NCBI RefSeq assembly: GCF_001687335.1
Contig: NZ_MAGO01000003.1
Location: forward strand, 154,645 to 218,644
DNA length: 64,000 bases
Reading direction: 5' to 3'
Origin: Dissulfuribacter thermophilus
GTDB lineage: Bacteria; Desulfobacterota; Dissulfuribacteria; Dissulfuribacterales; Dissulfuribacteraceae
The notes beneath the pieces were generated by a model, which was not told where the DNA came from, did no database searches, and was given only the letters and a program-made list of their open reading frames with translations. The position numbers and the translations under genes are program-made. Positions 1 through 10,912 of this stretch are shown piece by piece (position 1 is the first letter of the stretch; each line of letters starts with the position of its first letter).

Positions 1-1
1 A

Positions 2-1830
<1,829 letters not shown>

Positions 1831-1864
1831 ACGTGAATAATTTCTATGTCAATAATAATAAAGG

Positions 1865-1916
1865 TGGTACACTTTTCAGTTTCCAAAAATGGTACACTTT
1901 TAGGCGTCCATTAACA
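1865..1916 (+). repeat. IS21 right end with two subterminal 12-bp repeats
   Basis: TGGTACACTTTT occurs at 1865-1876 and again at 1890-1901, followed by GGCGTCCATTAACA up to about 1916. IS21-type elements carry such repeats inside each end as transposase-binding sites. The exact terminal base is inferred from the family's TG...CA rule. Confidence 0.6.
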
Positions 1917-2029
1917 GTAATATTCAAAGACGGCTTTCAAAGACTCACAAATTAATGTAGAATTTTCCATTTATTTGGGAAAGTTGGGAGAAAATAGACT
2001 GACCAAATCACTCTTTTGAGAATGATCGC

Positions 2030-3052
2030 ATGGTTGATTTGATTCATATAGGTGATTATAAAACGGGTACTAGTTGGTGGCAGACTAAAATCTTACCGAT
2101 TCATCAAGAGATATATTATCTAGATGATCCCTCTAAGCATCCAGATGTGGTTCACCTCATGCATCTCCTTATAGATTCAAGAGATCTAGATTTTGATGAA
2201 GTTTATTTGCGAGAAAAATTTAGCCAAATCTTAAGTAAAATTAACCTCACCAACCAAAAAGTAGTAATTTGTCGAGAAGCTTTGTCTGGATCATTTCCCA
2301 CTGGAGATAATGCTGCAAGAATAGCTTATAGACTGAAGGCTGTCTTTGGTAGTACCAAAATATTGATTGTAATTCGAGAGCAGTTTTCTATGTTAAAATC
2401 CATATATAGTCAATACATTAAAATGGGGGGAACTCTATCATTCAATGATTTTGTTTACGATCCAATTGTCTCTCCTGGCCTAATTGAAAGATTAAAATAC
2501 CACAAAATTATACAAAAATATATTGAACTATTCGACAACCATAATGTAATGATTGGATTATTCGAAGATTTTAGATTAGACAATATAGGCTTTGCAAATA
2601 AAGTATTTGATTTTATTGGATGTAATAAAATTAATCAAGAATGTGCAGAGTTAGTTAAAGTCAATCGTTCATTAACGAAAATTGGCCTTGAAATTCAACG
2701 TATTATTAATCATTTTTTACGAAATCATTATAATCCAAGAAAATCTTTTTTTCCACTGTCAAAAATAATTACTTATCTCCTGCCTTCAAAACTTAAACAG
2801 CGAATTTTAAAATCGGTCCAAAATAGATTAATCTATTCAAAAGAAGTTTCTAATCAAATATTATTACAATATGCAATTGATTTTGCGATAACAGTATATA
2901 TTTCAAAACTGTGTGAATATTTTCAATTTGGTCCAAAACTAACTGTGCCTACTGATATAAAAAGAAGGCTAAGTGATGAATTCGCGGGATCAAATAGAAT
3001 TTTATTAACAAAATATGGCCTTCCAGTTGACAAATTCGGATGGGTACTATGA
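2030..3052 (+). CDS. Sulfotransferase-like protein
   Basis: Predicted PAPS-dependent sulfotransferase (340 aa). The N-terminus has the 5'-phosphosulfate loop motif KTGTSWWQ (residues 11-18), and a 3'-phosphate-binding stretch ILIVIREQFSMLKSIY (about 111-126) has the expected Arg116 and Ser124. The acceptor is unknown; its place at the head of a glycan cluster suggests sulfation of a surface sugar, which is inference. The gene is AT-rich compared with genes after 10 kb. Its stop overlaps the next start as ATGA, so the two are probably co-translated. The start has only a weak ribosome site. Confidence 0.65.
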   Translation: MVDLIHIGDYKTGTSWWQTKILPIHQEIYYLDDPSKHPDVVHLMHLLIDSRDLDFDEVYLREKFSQILSKINLTNQKVVICREALSGSFPTGDNAARIAYRLKAVFGSTKILIVIREQFSMLKSIYSQYIKMGGTLSFNDFVYDPIVSPGLIERLKYHKIIQKYIELFDNHNVMIGLFEDFRLDNIGFANKVFDFIGCNKINQECAELVKVNRSLTKIGLEIQRIINHFLRNHYNPRKSFFPLSKIITYLLPSKLKQRILKSVQNRLIYSKEVSNQILLQYAIDFAITVYISKLCEYFQFGPKLTVPTDIKRRLSDEFAGSNRILLTKYGLPVDKFGWVL

Positions 3053-4161
3053 AACAAATAGCCTTTACTGTACCTAAGCCCTTTCAAAATAACCGGCTTT
3101 TTGATATTGATGCAGCTCGAGATAGGTCTTTAGAACGATTTGTCCTCCTAAAAAAAATTTTAGAATCACATGGACTTAGGTGCACTACTTTTGATGCATG
3201 CTCAATAACAGCCATAGATATCTTAGTAATTTTAGATATTCATCTTCACTTACGGCAGATATTTAAAGCAATTAAATACAATCCTTCCATAAAGCTTATC
3301 TATATAGCTACAGAGCCACCTTTAATTTACTGTCTTCATGATAACAACATTCTTGGAGCAATGCCATTTGACCGAGTTTTATATTGGAATGATGATTATG
3401 TAAAACAATACGCAATTGGCGTTAAATGCAATATTGGACAACCAATAATTTCTCAAAATACTATTCCTAACATCCCCTTTAATAAAAAAAAATTTTTAGT
3501 TGCAATTTATTCGAACAAACTCATTAAACATAAAATGGGATTATACGAGGAACGACTAACAGCATTCGATTTTTTTTATCACAAACCCGAAGAATTCGAC
3601 CTCTACGGTAGAGGCTGGGAGAATTCAAAACGTCCCTCAGTATTGGCATCATACAAAGGTAAATGTATATGCAAAAAAGACGTTTTAAAAAATTATAAAT
3701 TTGCTCTGTGTTATGAAAATTCTCGTTATCCCTATTACATAACAGAAAAAATATTTGATTGCTTCGCAGCTGGAACCGTTCCTATATATTTGGGAGCGCC
3801 TAATATTCAAAACTTTATTCCAAAATCATGTTTCATTGATCTGCGTGATTTTAAAGACTATGATGAACTCTATCATTATCTAATATCAATGAAGGAATCA
3901 GTTTATAATTCATATCTTCAAGCTGTAAAAGATTTTATCCAATCTCCTATCTACCATCAATTTACATCACAGGGTTTTGCTGAACTGGTTTCAAATCAGA
4001 TTTTTACATTACTAAATGAACCCAAACACAGTCGTTCTCTTTCTTATTATTTACATGCTTTTTCAAAAATTGTACTGAGCAATCCGGTATTATTTTTGAA
4101 GAATTTTCGTAGCTGTAGACAGTTCCTCATTGATTTAATTATCTCATGGAAAAGTATATGA
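3049..4161 (+). CDS. Glycosyltransferase family 10 (alpha-1,3-fucosyltransferase-like)
   Basis: The C-terminal half carries the GT10 fucosyltransferase signature: FALCYENS (218-225), YITEK (230-234) and AAGTVPIYLG (240-249), the GDP-fucose-binding region. Length (370 aa) fits the family. Start is set at 3049 because it forms an ATGA overlap with the upstream stop; an in-frame ATG nine bases earlier is possible. It likely adds a fucose-like sugar to a cell-surface glycan. No GDP-fucose synthesis genes are in the window, so the donor must be made elsewhere. AT-rich, probably acquired together with its neighbours. Confidence 0.8.
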   Translation: MKQIAFTVPKPFQNNRLFDIDAARDRSLERFVLLKKILESHGLRCTTFDACSITAIDILVILDIHLHLRQIFKAIKYNPSIKLIYIATEPPLIYCLHDNNILGAMPFDRVLYWNDDYVKQYAIGVKCNIGQPIISQNTIPNIPFNKKKFLVAIYSNKLIKHKMGLYEERLTAFDFFYHKPEEFDLYGRGWENSKRPSVLASYKGKCICKKDVLKNYKFALCYENSRYPYYITEKIFDCFAAGTVPIYLGAPNIQNFIPKSCFIDLRDFKDYDELYHYLISMKESVYNSYLQAVKDFIQSPIYHQFTSQGFAELVSNQIFTLLNEPKHSRSLSYYLHAFSKIVLSNPVLFLKNFRSCRQFLIDLIISWKSI

Positions 4162-5138
4162 AACAATGTTCCAGTCCTATTAGTGTAGTAATGTCTGTCT
4201 TTAATGGACAACGTTATCTCAGAGAAGCAATTGACAGCATACTAGACCAGAGTTTCGCTGACTTTGAATTCATAATTATTGATGATGGATCAACAGATAA
4301 CACTTCTAAAATAATTTTAAGCTACACTGATCCTCGTATTCGTTTTATTAAACAGAAAAATATGGGATTAGCAGCTGCTCTCAATAGAGGTATCAAACTA
4401 TCGAATGGCAAGTATATTGCCCGCATGGACGCAGATGATATAAGTTTACCTTGTCGCCTTGAGAAACAATATCAATTCATGGAAGAAAATCAACACATTT
4501 TAGCACTCGGATCTGCAGTAGAACTCATAGATATGAACGGCACTCATATCTGTTATGCATCCAAAAGCACATCATATTCAGAATTAAAACGACAGCTACC
4601 TTCTACTCCATTTGTGCACCCTACGGTTATGTTTCGCAGGCAGGTATTCTTTCAGGCTGGAGGATACCCAGAATCATTCAAGTGGGGCGGAGAAGATACT
4701 GTTTTATTCAACAAAATGGCCCAAATGGGTCAAATATCCAATTTATCAGAACCACTGCTAAAATATAGAATAAGTCCTTATGCCTCCACACGCTATACTG
4801 TAAAATATCGTAATATGCTTGAGAAACTAACTATCAAGGCTGCAAATGGACTACCGATATCAAAAGATGAGTTTGAACAACTGAAGGATGCGAACAAAAA
4901 ATTATCACTAAAGACTAAATGGTATATTTATCATTTAGAACTTTCCATGAAGTATTTATGGTACAGCCGAAAGCCCAAATTGGCTCGTTCACACCTATTA
5001 AAGGCATTGCATTTTAATAAATGTAGTTTAAGTGCTTTGACGCTACTATGCCTTAGTTTTTTGCCACCTAACTATGCACAATCAATATGTAAAACTATGT
5101 ATAATTTTTTTCAAAAAATTTATTCTTTTAATCGCTAG
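4158..5138 (+). CDS. Glycosyltransferase family 2
   Basis: Inverting GT-A-fold glycosyltransferase (326 aa from this start). The N-terminus shows SVVMSVFNG and IIIDDGSTDNTS, and the metal/nucleotide-binding DADD is at 91-94. The C-terminal 100 residues are helical and basic and resemble those of O-antigen or capsule GT2 enzymes. The start at 4158 overlaps the fucosyltransferase stop as ATGA; an ATG at 4146 is the alternative. Third gene of the plus-strand trio 2030-5138. Donor and acceptor sugars cannot be read from sequence. Confidence 0.85.
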   Translation: MKQCSSPISVVMSVFNGQRYLREAIDSILDQSFADFEFIIIDDGSTDNTSKIILSYTDPRIRFIKQKNMGLAAALNRGIKLSNGKYIARMDADDISLPCRLEKQYQFMEENQHILALGSAVELIDMNGTHICYASKSTSYSELKRQLPSTPFVHPTVMFRRQVFFQAGGYPESFKWGGEDTVLFNKMAQMGQISNLSEPLLKYRISPYASTRYTVKYRNMLEKLTIKAANGLPISKDEFEQLKDANKKLSLKTKWYIYHLELSMKYLWYSRKPKLARSHLLKALHFNKCSLSALTLLCLSFLPPNYAQSICKTMYNFFQKIYSFNR

Positions 5139-5167
5139 CAAATTATATGAATAATATATATTAAATC

Positions 5168-6079
5168 TTAAAGCTTAATCAGCTTCTTATAATAATTACC
5201 AATTTTAATAAGAATTTTTTCAGGCATCAAACTGAGAATGAGACAAAATAATGTATAGAAGCTAGTTTTATATTTTAATGAATTATATAAATCTCGTCGA
5301 GCATCTTTTATTTGTACCATATATAAGTAATATTGGCCCCAGTACCGATAAGCCTCTGCCATAATTATTTTTTCTTTTCCAGCATATAGATCAGGAGCTC
5401 GCTTAAATGCCTTTTCAATTATATTAAAATAATCTGATCGCATTTGTTTAAGTGATTGCCTAGTTGAATAACTCCTATCACGTTTGTAGACTATCACCAA
5501 AGGTTCGGGGATTTCAACTAATTTTGACACCTCTTTTAATCTTATCCAAAGATCTTGATCTTCTCTAGTTCTCAAAGATTCGTCAAAACCACCAACCTTA
5601 TCCAAAAAAGATTTTCTACAAACTGTTGATGACGTACACTGTAAGGGATTTGGCCAAAATATAGTATGCCATTTATTACGACTAGGAGAATAATAATTCC
5701 GTATTACTTCGTTTCCTCTATTGTCTCTCAATATAGCCCAAGTAAATATTAGACCTATTTTTTCATCCTTTTTAAATTGATCAATTACCTTTTTTAAATA
5801 GCCGGGTCGCCATTCGTCATCTGCATCCAAAAATGCAATAAACTCCCCCTTGGCCATAGTAATCCCTAAATTACGTGCAGCAGCAGGGCCCGCATTTTTC
5901 TGAAAAAAATATCGAACAGAAGAGGAAGGGCTTGACCTCACAATCTTCTCTGTGTCGTCAGTTGAACCATCGTCAACTATTATTATTTCTAGAGGCACTT
6001 CCACTTGTTTCAAAGCAGAATAAATAGCCCTATTTATTATAGAGCCGTTATTATATGTTGGAATAATAACGCTCACCAT
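5168..6079 (-). CDS. Glycosyltransferase family 2
   Basis: GT-A-fold transferase of 303 aa. Motifs: SVIIPTYNN at the N-terminus, IIVDDGSTDDT (about 33-43) and LDADD (84-88). The remaining C-terminal part is helical and variable. It is the last gene of the minus-strand glycan group (10.6 kb to 5.2 kb) and converges with the plus-strand trio, with about 30 bp between the two stops. Sugar specificity is unknown. Confidence 0.85.
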   Translation of the reverse strand: MVSVIIPTYNNGSIINRAIYSALKQVEVPLEIIIVDDGSTDDTEKIVRSSPSSSVRYFFQKNAGPAAARNLGITMAKGEFIAFLDADDEWRPGYLKKVIDQFKKDEKIGLIFTWAILRDNRGNEVIRNYYSPSRNKWHTIFWPNPLQCTSSTVCRKSFLDKVGGFDESLRTREDQDLWIRLKEVSKLVEIPEPLVIVYKRDRSYSTRQSLKQMRSDYFNIIEKAFKRAPDLYAGKEKIIMAEAYRYWGQYYLYMVQIKDARRDLYNSLKYKTSFYTLFCLILSLMPEKILIKIGNYYKKLIKL

Positions 6080-6215
6080 TATGAAATACCTTATTGAATA
6101 GCCTTATTCATTTTAAAATCACTGGTAGCCAACTATTTTTTTACACAAGGTTCTTTTCTGCATGGAGGCTAAAAACAAAAATATATAAGTTTATCCCAAA
6201 ATGTCTTTTTCAAAA

Positions 6216-7397
6216 TTAATCGCAATTTATTATGGTCTTAGCATATATATTTTTGTACTGCCGAGCTGTATTTTCCCATGTCAGTCCCCATTTAATCATC
6301 ATATTTCTTCCTCGTGCCCCAAAAATCATAAGTTTTTTGGGATCATTCAATATAGCCTTTAAAGTATCTACAAGTCCTTTCACGTCTCCCGGTTTAAATA
6401 GCCATCCATTCACTCCATCTAAAACCAATTCATTGGTACCTTCAATGTCTGTAGCAATAACTGGTAGTCCTGCTGCCATTGCCTCTAGCACCACACTTGG
6501 TCTGCCTTCTGAGTAGCTGGGTAAAACCAAGCAATGTGATTGAGCCATACATCTTGGAATACGATCCGGTTCCACTGATCCTAGAAATGTAACTCTATCA
6601 TTCACTTTATTATCCAAACAAACCATCTCCAATTTTTCGCGCTCTGGCCCATCACCTACTATTGTGATTTCCCAGTTATCAATATTTTTTAATCTACAAA
6701 AGGCTTTGATAAGTAAATCCACCCCTTTAACAGGAATTAACGATCCAACATATAAAAATTTTATCGATTGTCCTAAGGTTTCAAAAGTGGGATTAACGGA
6801 AAAAAAATCCTCACTCACGCCATTTGGGATGAAACATATTTTCTCTGAATATTGTGGGAAATGGACCTTTAATCTATTGGAAATTGTTTGACTGACCCCA
6901 ACGATAACAGATGAATCCAAGAGCGTTTTTTTCTGAATGTATCTATACAATTCGTTTCCTTTGGCGAGATTAAAATCTGAACCATGTATTGTGGTAATAA
7001 TCGGCCGTCGTTTAAATAAGGAAGTCAGGGAAGCTAAAAATCCTGAAATAGACCAATGAGCATGGATTATGTCATGTGAATTAGATAACTTGAGAATGTT
7101 AAACCACATAGAAACTAAAAAGGTAGGCAGAAGAAAATACATCACGCGATTTTTTCTTAACGCCTGAGGGACACCTCCTGGTCTTTGTGCCAATAGTTGC
7201 AATTTTTTTGGAGCATAACGGCATCGGACTACTTTTATATCTTCAGGCCAAGCTGATTTTAAAATACCATCTGGGGTAAGAACCGTACAGGAAACATCTC
7301 TTGTTTTTTCTAGTTCCCGTACCAATCGCAGAATAAAAGGTCCTGCAGTATCTTTTGAATGGGAGGGAAACGATGTGGTTATATGGAGAACTTTCAC
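6216..7397 (-). CDS. Glycosyltransferase family 4
   Basis: GT-B-fold retaining glycosyltransferase (393 aa). The N-terminal Rossmann domain begins KVLHITTSFPS and includes HAHWSISG and GSDFN; the C-terminal domain has LYVGSLIPVKGVDLLIKAF and the E-x7-E donor site EGRPSVVLEAMAAG (about 290-305). It starts 4 bp after the neighbouring GT2 gene stops, so they are probably one operon. The likely role is building a lipid-linked oligosaccharide. About 135 bp after its stop hold nothing recognisable. Confidence 0.88.
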   Translation of the reverse strand: MKVLHITTSFPSHSKDTAGPFILRLVRELEKTRDVSCTVLTPDGILKSAWPEDIKVVRCRYAPKKLQLLAQRPGGVPQALRKNRVMYFLLPTFLVSMWFNILKLSNSHDIIHAHWSISGFLASLTSLFKRRPIITTIHGSDFNLAKGNELYRYIQKKTLLDSSVIVGVSQTISNRLKVHFPQYSEKICFIPNGVSEDFFSVNPTFETLGQSIKFLYVGSLIPVKGVDLLIKAFCRLKNIDNWEITIVGDGPEREKLEMVCLDNKVNDRVTFLGSVEPDRIPRCMAQSHCLVLPSYSEGRPSVVLEAMAAGLPVIATDIEGTNELVLDGVNGWLFKPGDVKGLVDTLKAILNDPKKLMIFGARGRNMMIKWGLTWENTARQYKNIYAKTIINCD

Positions 7398-7401
7398 TTT
7401 C

Positions 7402-8349
7402 TCATTTCAACTCTTTATTGTAATCCATGTCGAACCACATGGCAAAAAAGAGTGACTGAAGGCCTGAGATGAAAAGAAAGGCTGCAAACAAGGCACTCGT
7501 TTCATTCACTGGCCCCACCATTAACCTATGACCTATTAGATACAAGCCAAACAAAAAACCAGAAGGTGTGAGAGTCAAGCCCATAAGATAGAAGAAAACC
7601 AATGGATGAAAATCCTGCACAACATATTTAAAAAAAAGTCTTCTGAAAAAGCCTCTCAACAACAAAACAGGGATGGTAAATAATACTTTTCTTAGTTTAA
7701 TACCTGATTTTTCACCAATATTGTAAACAGGGCGAACAGGTACATCACGCACCCTCATATTAAGTTCATTTAATCGAATTAATATGTCATTTGGCATCCC
7801 ATAACGCTTATAAATTTTATCTAAGTCCAGAAGCTCTAGGGCTTCAAGGGATATTGCAGTATATCCTGTTTGAGAGTCAGCAATGTGCCAATAACCTGAT
7901 GCGATTTTAGTCAAAAGAGAAAGAAAAGAATTGCCCAAGTATCTGTATTTTGGCATTACTTTCCAGGCTTCACCATGAAACAGCCTATTCCCCTTAGTAT
8001 AATCTGCCTCGCCTCTAGCAACTGGCCTCACAATATTGGGAAGATCCGCCGGATCCATCTGTGCATCTCCAGCCATTACTGCGGTAACATCTATCTTTTT
8101 TCCTCTGGCCCATTTATATCCTGTTACAATGGCTCCACCAACTCCTTGATTTTCTTGATGTTCAATTAATGTGATCTTTGGATTCGTGCTTTGGTATCTT
8201 TTTACTATTTCCTTAGTATTATCTCTGCTACAATCATCTACCACAATAATGTGGTCAACAAATTCGGGCATTGTCTCAATTACTTTACCTATAAGTGCAG
8301 ATTCATTATATGCAGGAATAACAACCGCTATGCTCTTACCTTCAAACAC
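7402..8349 (-). CDS. Polyprenyl-phosphate mannose/glucose synthase-like GT2 with membrane anchor
   Basis: GT2 enzyme of the dolichol-phosphate-mannose-synthase type (315 aa): AVVIPAYNES, VVDDCSRDNT and GDAQMDPADL in the catalytic domain, then two predicted C-terminal membrane helices (about 245-300). Such enzymes load a sugar onto a polyprenyl phosphate. The start is GTG, preceded by a GAGGT ribosome site 7 nt upstream. It sits between pglB and the GT4 gene, consistent with a lipid-linked glycan pathway for protein glycosylation (inference). Confidence 0.82.
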   Translation of the reverse strand: MFEGKSIAVVIPAYNESALIGKVIETMPEFVDHIIVVDDCSRDNTKEIVKRYQSTNPKITLIEHQENQGVGGAIVTGYKWARGKKIDVTAVMAGDAQMDPADLPNIVRPVARGEADYTKGNRLFHGEAWKVMPKYRYLGNSFLSLLTKIASGYWHIADSQTGYTAISLEALELLDLDKIYKRYGMPNDILIRLNELNMRVRDVPVRPVYNIGEKSGIKLRKVLFTIPVLLLRGFFRRLFFKYVVQDFHPLVFFYLMGLTLTPSGFLFGLYLIGHRLMVGPVNETSALFAAFLFISGLQSLFFAMWFDMDYNKELK

Positions 8350-8436
8350 GGATCTACCTCATGAATTGCTAATCTAATTTTTTATTTTTTTGGTATTCAA
8401 CATCTTTTTTCTAGCAAACAAGAATCCTATTGTCTT

Positions 8437-10632
8437 TTAAAGTGTATCTCCTTGAACTTCCCATATTTGATGGGAAGGTGTCATAAGGCGAACTGGTTTA
8501 AAATATTTGGGATCATATGTATGCCTTAAAAACAATGTATTAAATACAGAATTGGCAATATTAAAGTCCATAAGCGCTCCAAAACCAGCTGGCATGAATA
8601 CCTCGAAATCAGCTCCACTCTTGTGTGAATAAACCATTTTTTTTGGCTTTTTGCCTCCAACTATTATTAATTGTTTTAATAGTATGTTACGTTCATTGTA
8701 TTTTAAAATACCTTGATCAATATCAATCATAATAGCAGGGCCTACGATCTTATTATCTCTAAGTTTCAAATTGTAAAATGCTCTATATACAGGATGAATT
8801 CCCTCTCGATTCATTACATCCCATGATCCTAACCAAAACCACCAGTAACTCGTTACAGTGAGTCTCCAATCTAAATAAAGGTAAACAGGCCGTCTCTTTT
8901 TAGGGAAGAAGAAAGTAAGCCACTTTTCAGGTGAAAGGCCTGCATTGTTCAATAGTTCCCTGGCCTCATCTGGACCAGAAGCCAATATCTCTTTCATTAA
9001 TCTTTGTCCCCTGGCTATATCTCCTCCAAGTGCGGAATAGAACTTATGGACTCCATTAAATCCGTTTGCCGCATAAAAACACATAAAATTTGCAGCAAGT
9101 CTTTGACTATTAGTGGCCAATGGTATGCCGTTATAAGATGATCTCTCTCCACCATGAATAGTTCCGTCTCCAACGGTTCCACGTCTTGCCCAGTACACAA
9201 TGGGATAGCCATGATCCCACCATGCCCAGAGAATAGCATCTTTGGGGGTATGTTCACCTGCGTATACAAAACCATCAATAAGGTGAGGCGGCTCCTTTGG
9301 CCAAAAGGTTTTATTCATATCTTTTAAAAATAATGGCCAGGCTAACAATATCACTATAGCAGGTGCCAATAAGGCCATAATTACATTTTTTTCTTTTAAC
9401 CGCCATAATTCGCAAATAAGAAATCCCAGGCCGAGTGCTGTTACTGGCGCAAGAAAAATAAGAAATCTTTTTGCAGTAAAGAAAGACAGTGCCGCCAGAA
9501 TAATAGGTACTGATAAAAAAAGACTATCTTTAGGGCGCTTGTAAAATAACCACAAAAGACCTGCTACAGATAGGAAAAAAGCTGGTTTATTGCCTGTTGT
9601 TTTTAGGACAACTTCGTTAAAACTCGGAATGGCCTGTTCAGAGATAGTAGCTCCAATCTCTGGCCAAATACCTGCTACCTTCTTAGTCGTAATATAATGA
9701 TAAACCCCTAAAACTTGTTTTATGATCCTTATAGGGAGGTCAAAGCCCTGCCAAAATAAAATTCCCAAAAGGCCTACCCCTATTACACTTAAAAAAATCA
9801 TAAGTTCTCGTTTTGTCTTAGATCTATAGAAAAAGATCAAGGCTACAGAAAAAGGGACAAATGAAATCACTGTAGTGACTGCAGGAGTGGAATCCCACCA
9901 AAGGAGAAAAAGGGCATAAACTGTTAAACCAAGGATAAAATATATGTATCTTTTATTTGAATGAGTCTTTGCAAATAGAAGGAAACAATATGTTACCCCA
10001 GTGGCCCAAGTGACGTTCATACAGTCAGTATCAAACCAACCCACACTACTCCTATAAAGATAGTAATGAGAAAGTAGACCAAATAAGGTGGCAGTTAAGG
10101 CCATAATCGGGCCACCGTAAAACCGTCCAAGCCCGTATAATGGAATTGCTAATAAGAGCCCTAGAAACGCAGGAAGTACAGCCCCTATCCAATTGAGTGA
10201 CCAACCAGTTAGGATAGAAGTGTAGGCACCAATAGTTGAAAGTAATGGAGGGGGCATGCGGCGTTTAACACCTGTGGGTACGTCTCTATTATAGTCAACC
10301 TTTGTATAAGTACCGTCTACTATATCCTTTGAGAGACTTAGATAGTAATATCCATCGAAGGTAGTAAGTAGGGGTTCACCTTTATACATGGCAATATTTG
10401 GATTTGCTTCCCAATCCCTCAAGTCCTCAAGCCTAACCACAAGGCCTACAATAATTATAAGGATTATGGCTAAAGCTTCCTTCCATGTGGCATAGGAAAA
10501 AATTCTTTGAAAAAAACCGTTAAAGGACGAGGTGTCTACAGCCCCTGATTGGGCTTTTGATTCTGAGATCTCAATTTTTGATTCATTGGCATGCTTACCA
10601 CTTTTTAGTCTTTTATTCCTCTTTTTTGCCAT
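8437..10632 (-). CDS. pglB: Oligosaccharyltransferase PglB/STT3 family
   Basis: Membrane oligosaccharyltransferase that moves a lipid-linked glycan onto Asn of exported proteins. Counting from an ATG 27 bp further upstream (740-aa form), the catalytic residues known from Campylobacter PglB can be placed: FDGYYY (D102), WFDTD (D210, D212), TISE (E341) and the acceptor-reading motif WWDHG (480-484), in place of the more usual WWDYG. About 11-13 membrane helices precede the soluble C-terminal domain. ATG 10632 is preferred because AGAGGT lies 6 nt before it. A very basic cytoplasmic N-terminus (AKKRNKRLKSGK) is notable. It heads the minus-strand glycan group. Confidence 0.92.
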   Translation of the reverse strand: MAKKRNKRLKSGKHANESKIEISESKAQSGAVDTSSFNGFFQRIFSYATWKEALAIILIIIVGLVVRLEDLRDWEANPNIAMYKGEPLLTTFDGYYYLSLSKDIVDGTYTKVDYNRDVPTGVKRRMPPPLLSTIGAYTSILTGWSLNWIGAVLPAFLGLLLAIPLYGLGRFYGGPIMALTATLFGLLSHYYLYRSSVGWFDTDCMNVTWATGVTYCFLLFAKTHSNKRYIYFILGLTVYALFLLWWDSTPAVTTVISFVPFSVALIFFYRSKTKRELMIFLSVIGVGLLGILFWQGFDLPIRIIKQVLGVYHYITTKKVAGIWPEIGATISEQAIPSFNEVVLKTTGNKPAFFLSVAGLLWLFYKRPKDSLFLSVPIILAALSFFTAKRFLIFLAPVTALGLGFLICELWRLKEKNVIMALLAPAIVILLAWPLFLKDMNKTFWPKEPPHLIDGFVYAGEHTPKDAILWAWWDHGYPIVYWARRGTVGDGTIHGGERSSYNGIPLATNSQRLAANFMCFYAANGFNGVHKFYSALGGDIARGQRLMKEILASGPDEARELLNNAGLSPEKWLTFFFPKKRRPVYLYLDWRLTVTSYWWFWLGSWDVMNREGIHPVYRAFYNLKLRDNKIVGPAIMIDIDQGILKYNERNILLKQLIIVGGKKPKKMVYSHKSGADFEVFMPAGFGALMDFNIANSVFNTLFLRHTYDPKYFKPVRLMTPSHQIWEVQGDTL

Positions 10633-10659
10633 GGATTTACCTCTAGATTCTTCCTCCAT

Positions 10660-10912
10660 CCCAATAATGTTTACAGATGACCTTCACAAAAAACAAAAAA
10701 ATTTTACACGTTAGTTTAGGTATGTCTAGTCCGAAAAAGGAGCCCACAATCTTTTCCGATCTGGGGATATTCAAGGAGGGGAGTTAGAGGCATCCTATTT
10801 TGCCCCTACCCCCTGATAATGCAGATTTATAAAATTGGCCAATATTATTGAGGTGATATTCGCGATTTCGTTAAAAACAGAAGAACAGAATTTAAGACAA
10901 TCTTTAAACTAG
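10660..10912. other. Intergenic region without recognised gene
   Basis: Spacer between the 3' end of hisD and the 5' end of pglB, both on the minus strand; it presumably holds the pglB promoter. No convincing terminator hairpin, repeat copy or RNA gene was seen. Confidence 0.5.
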
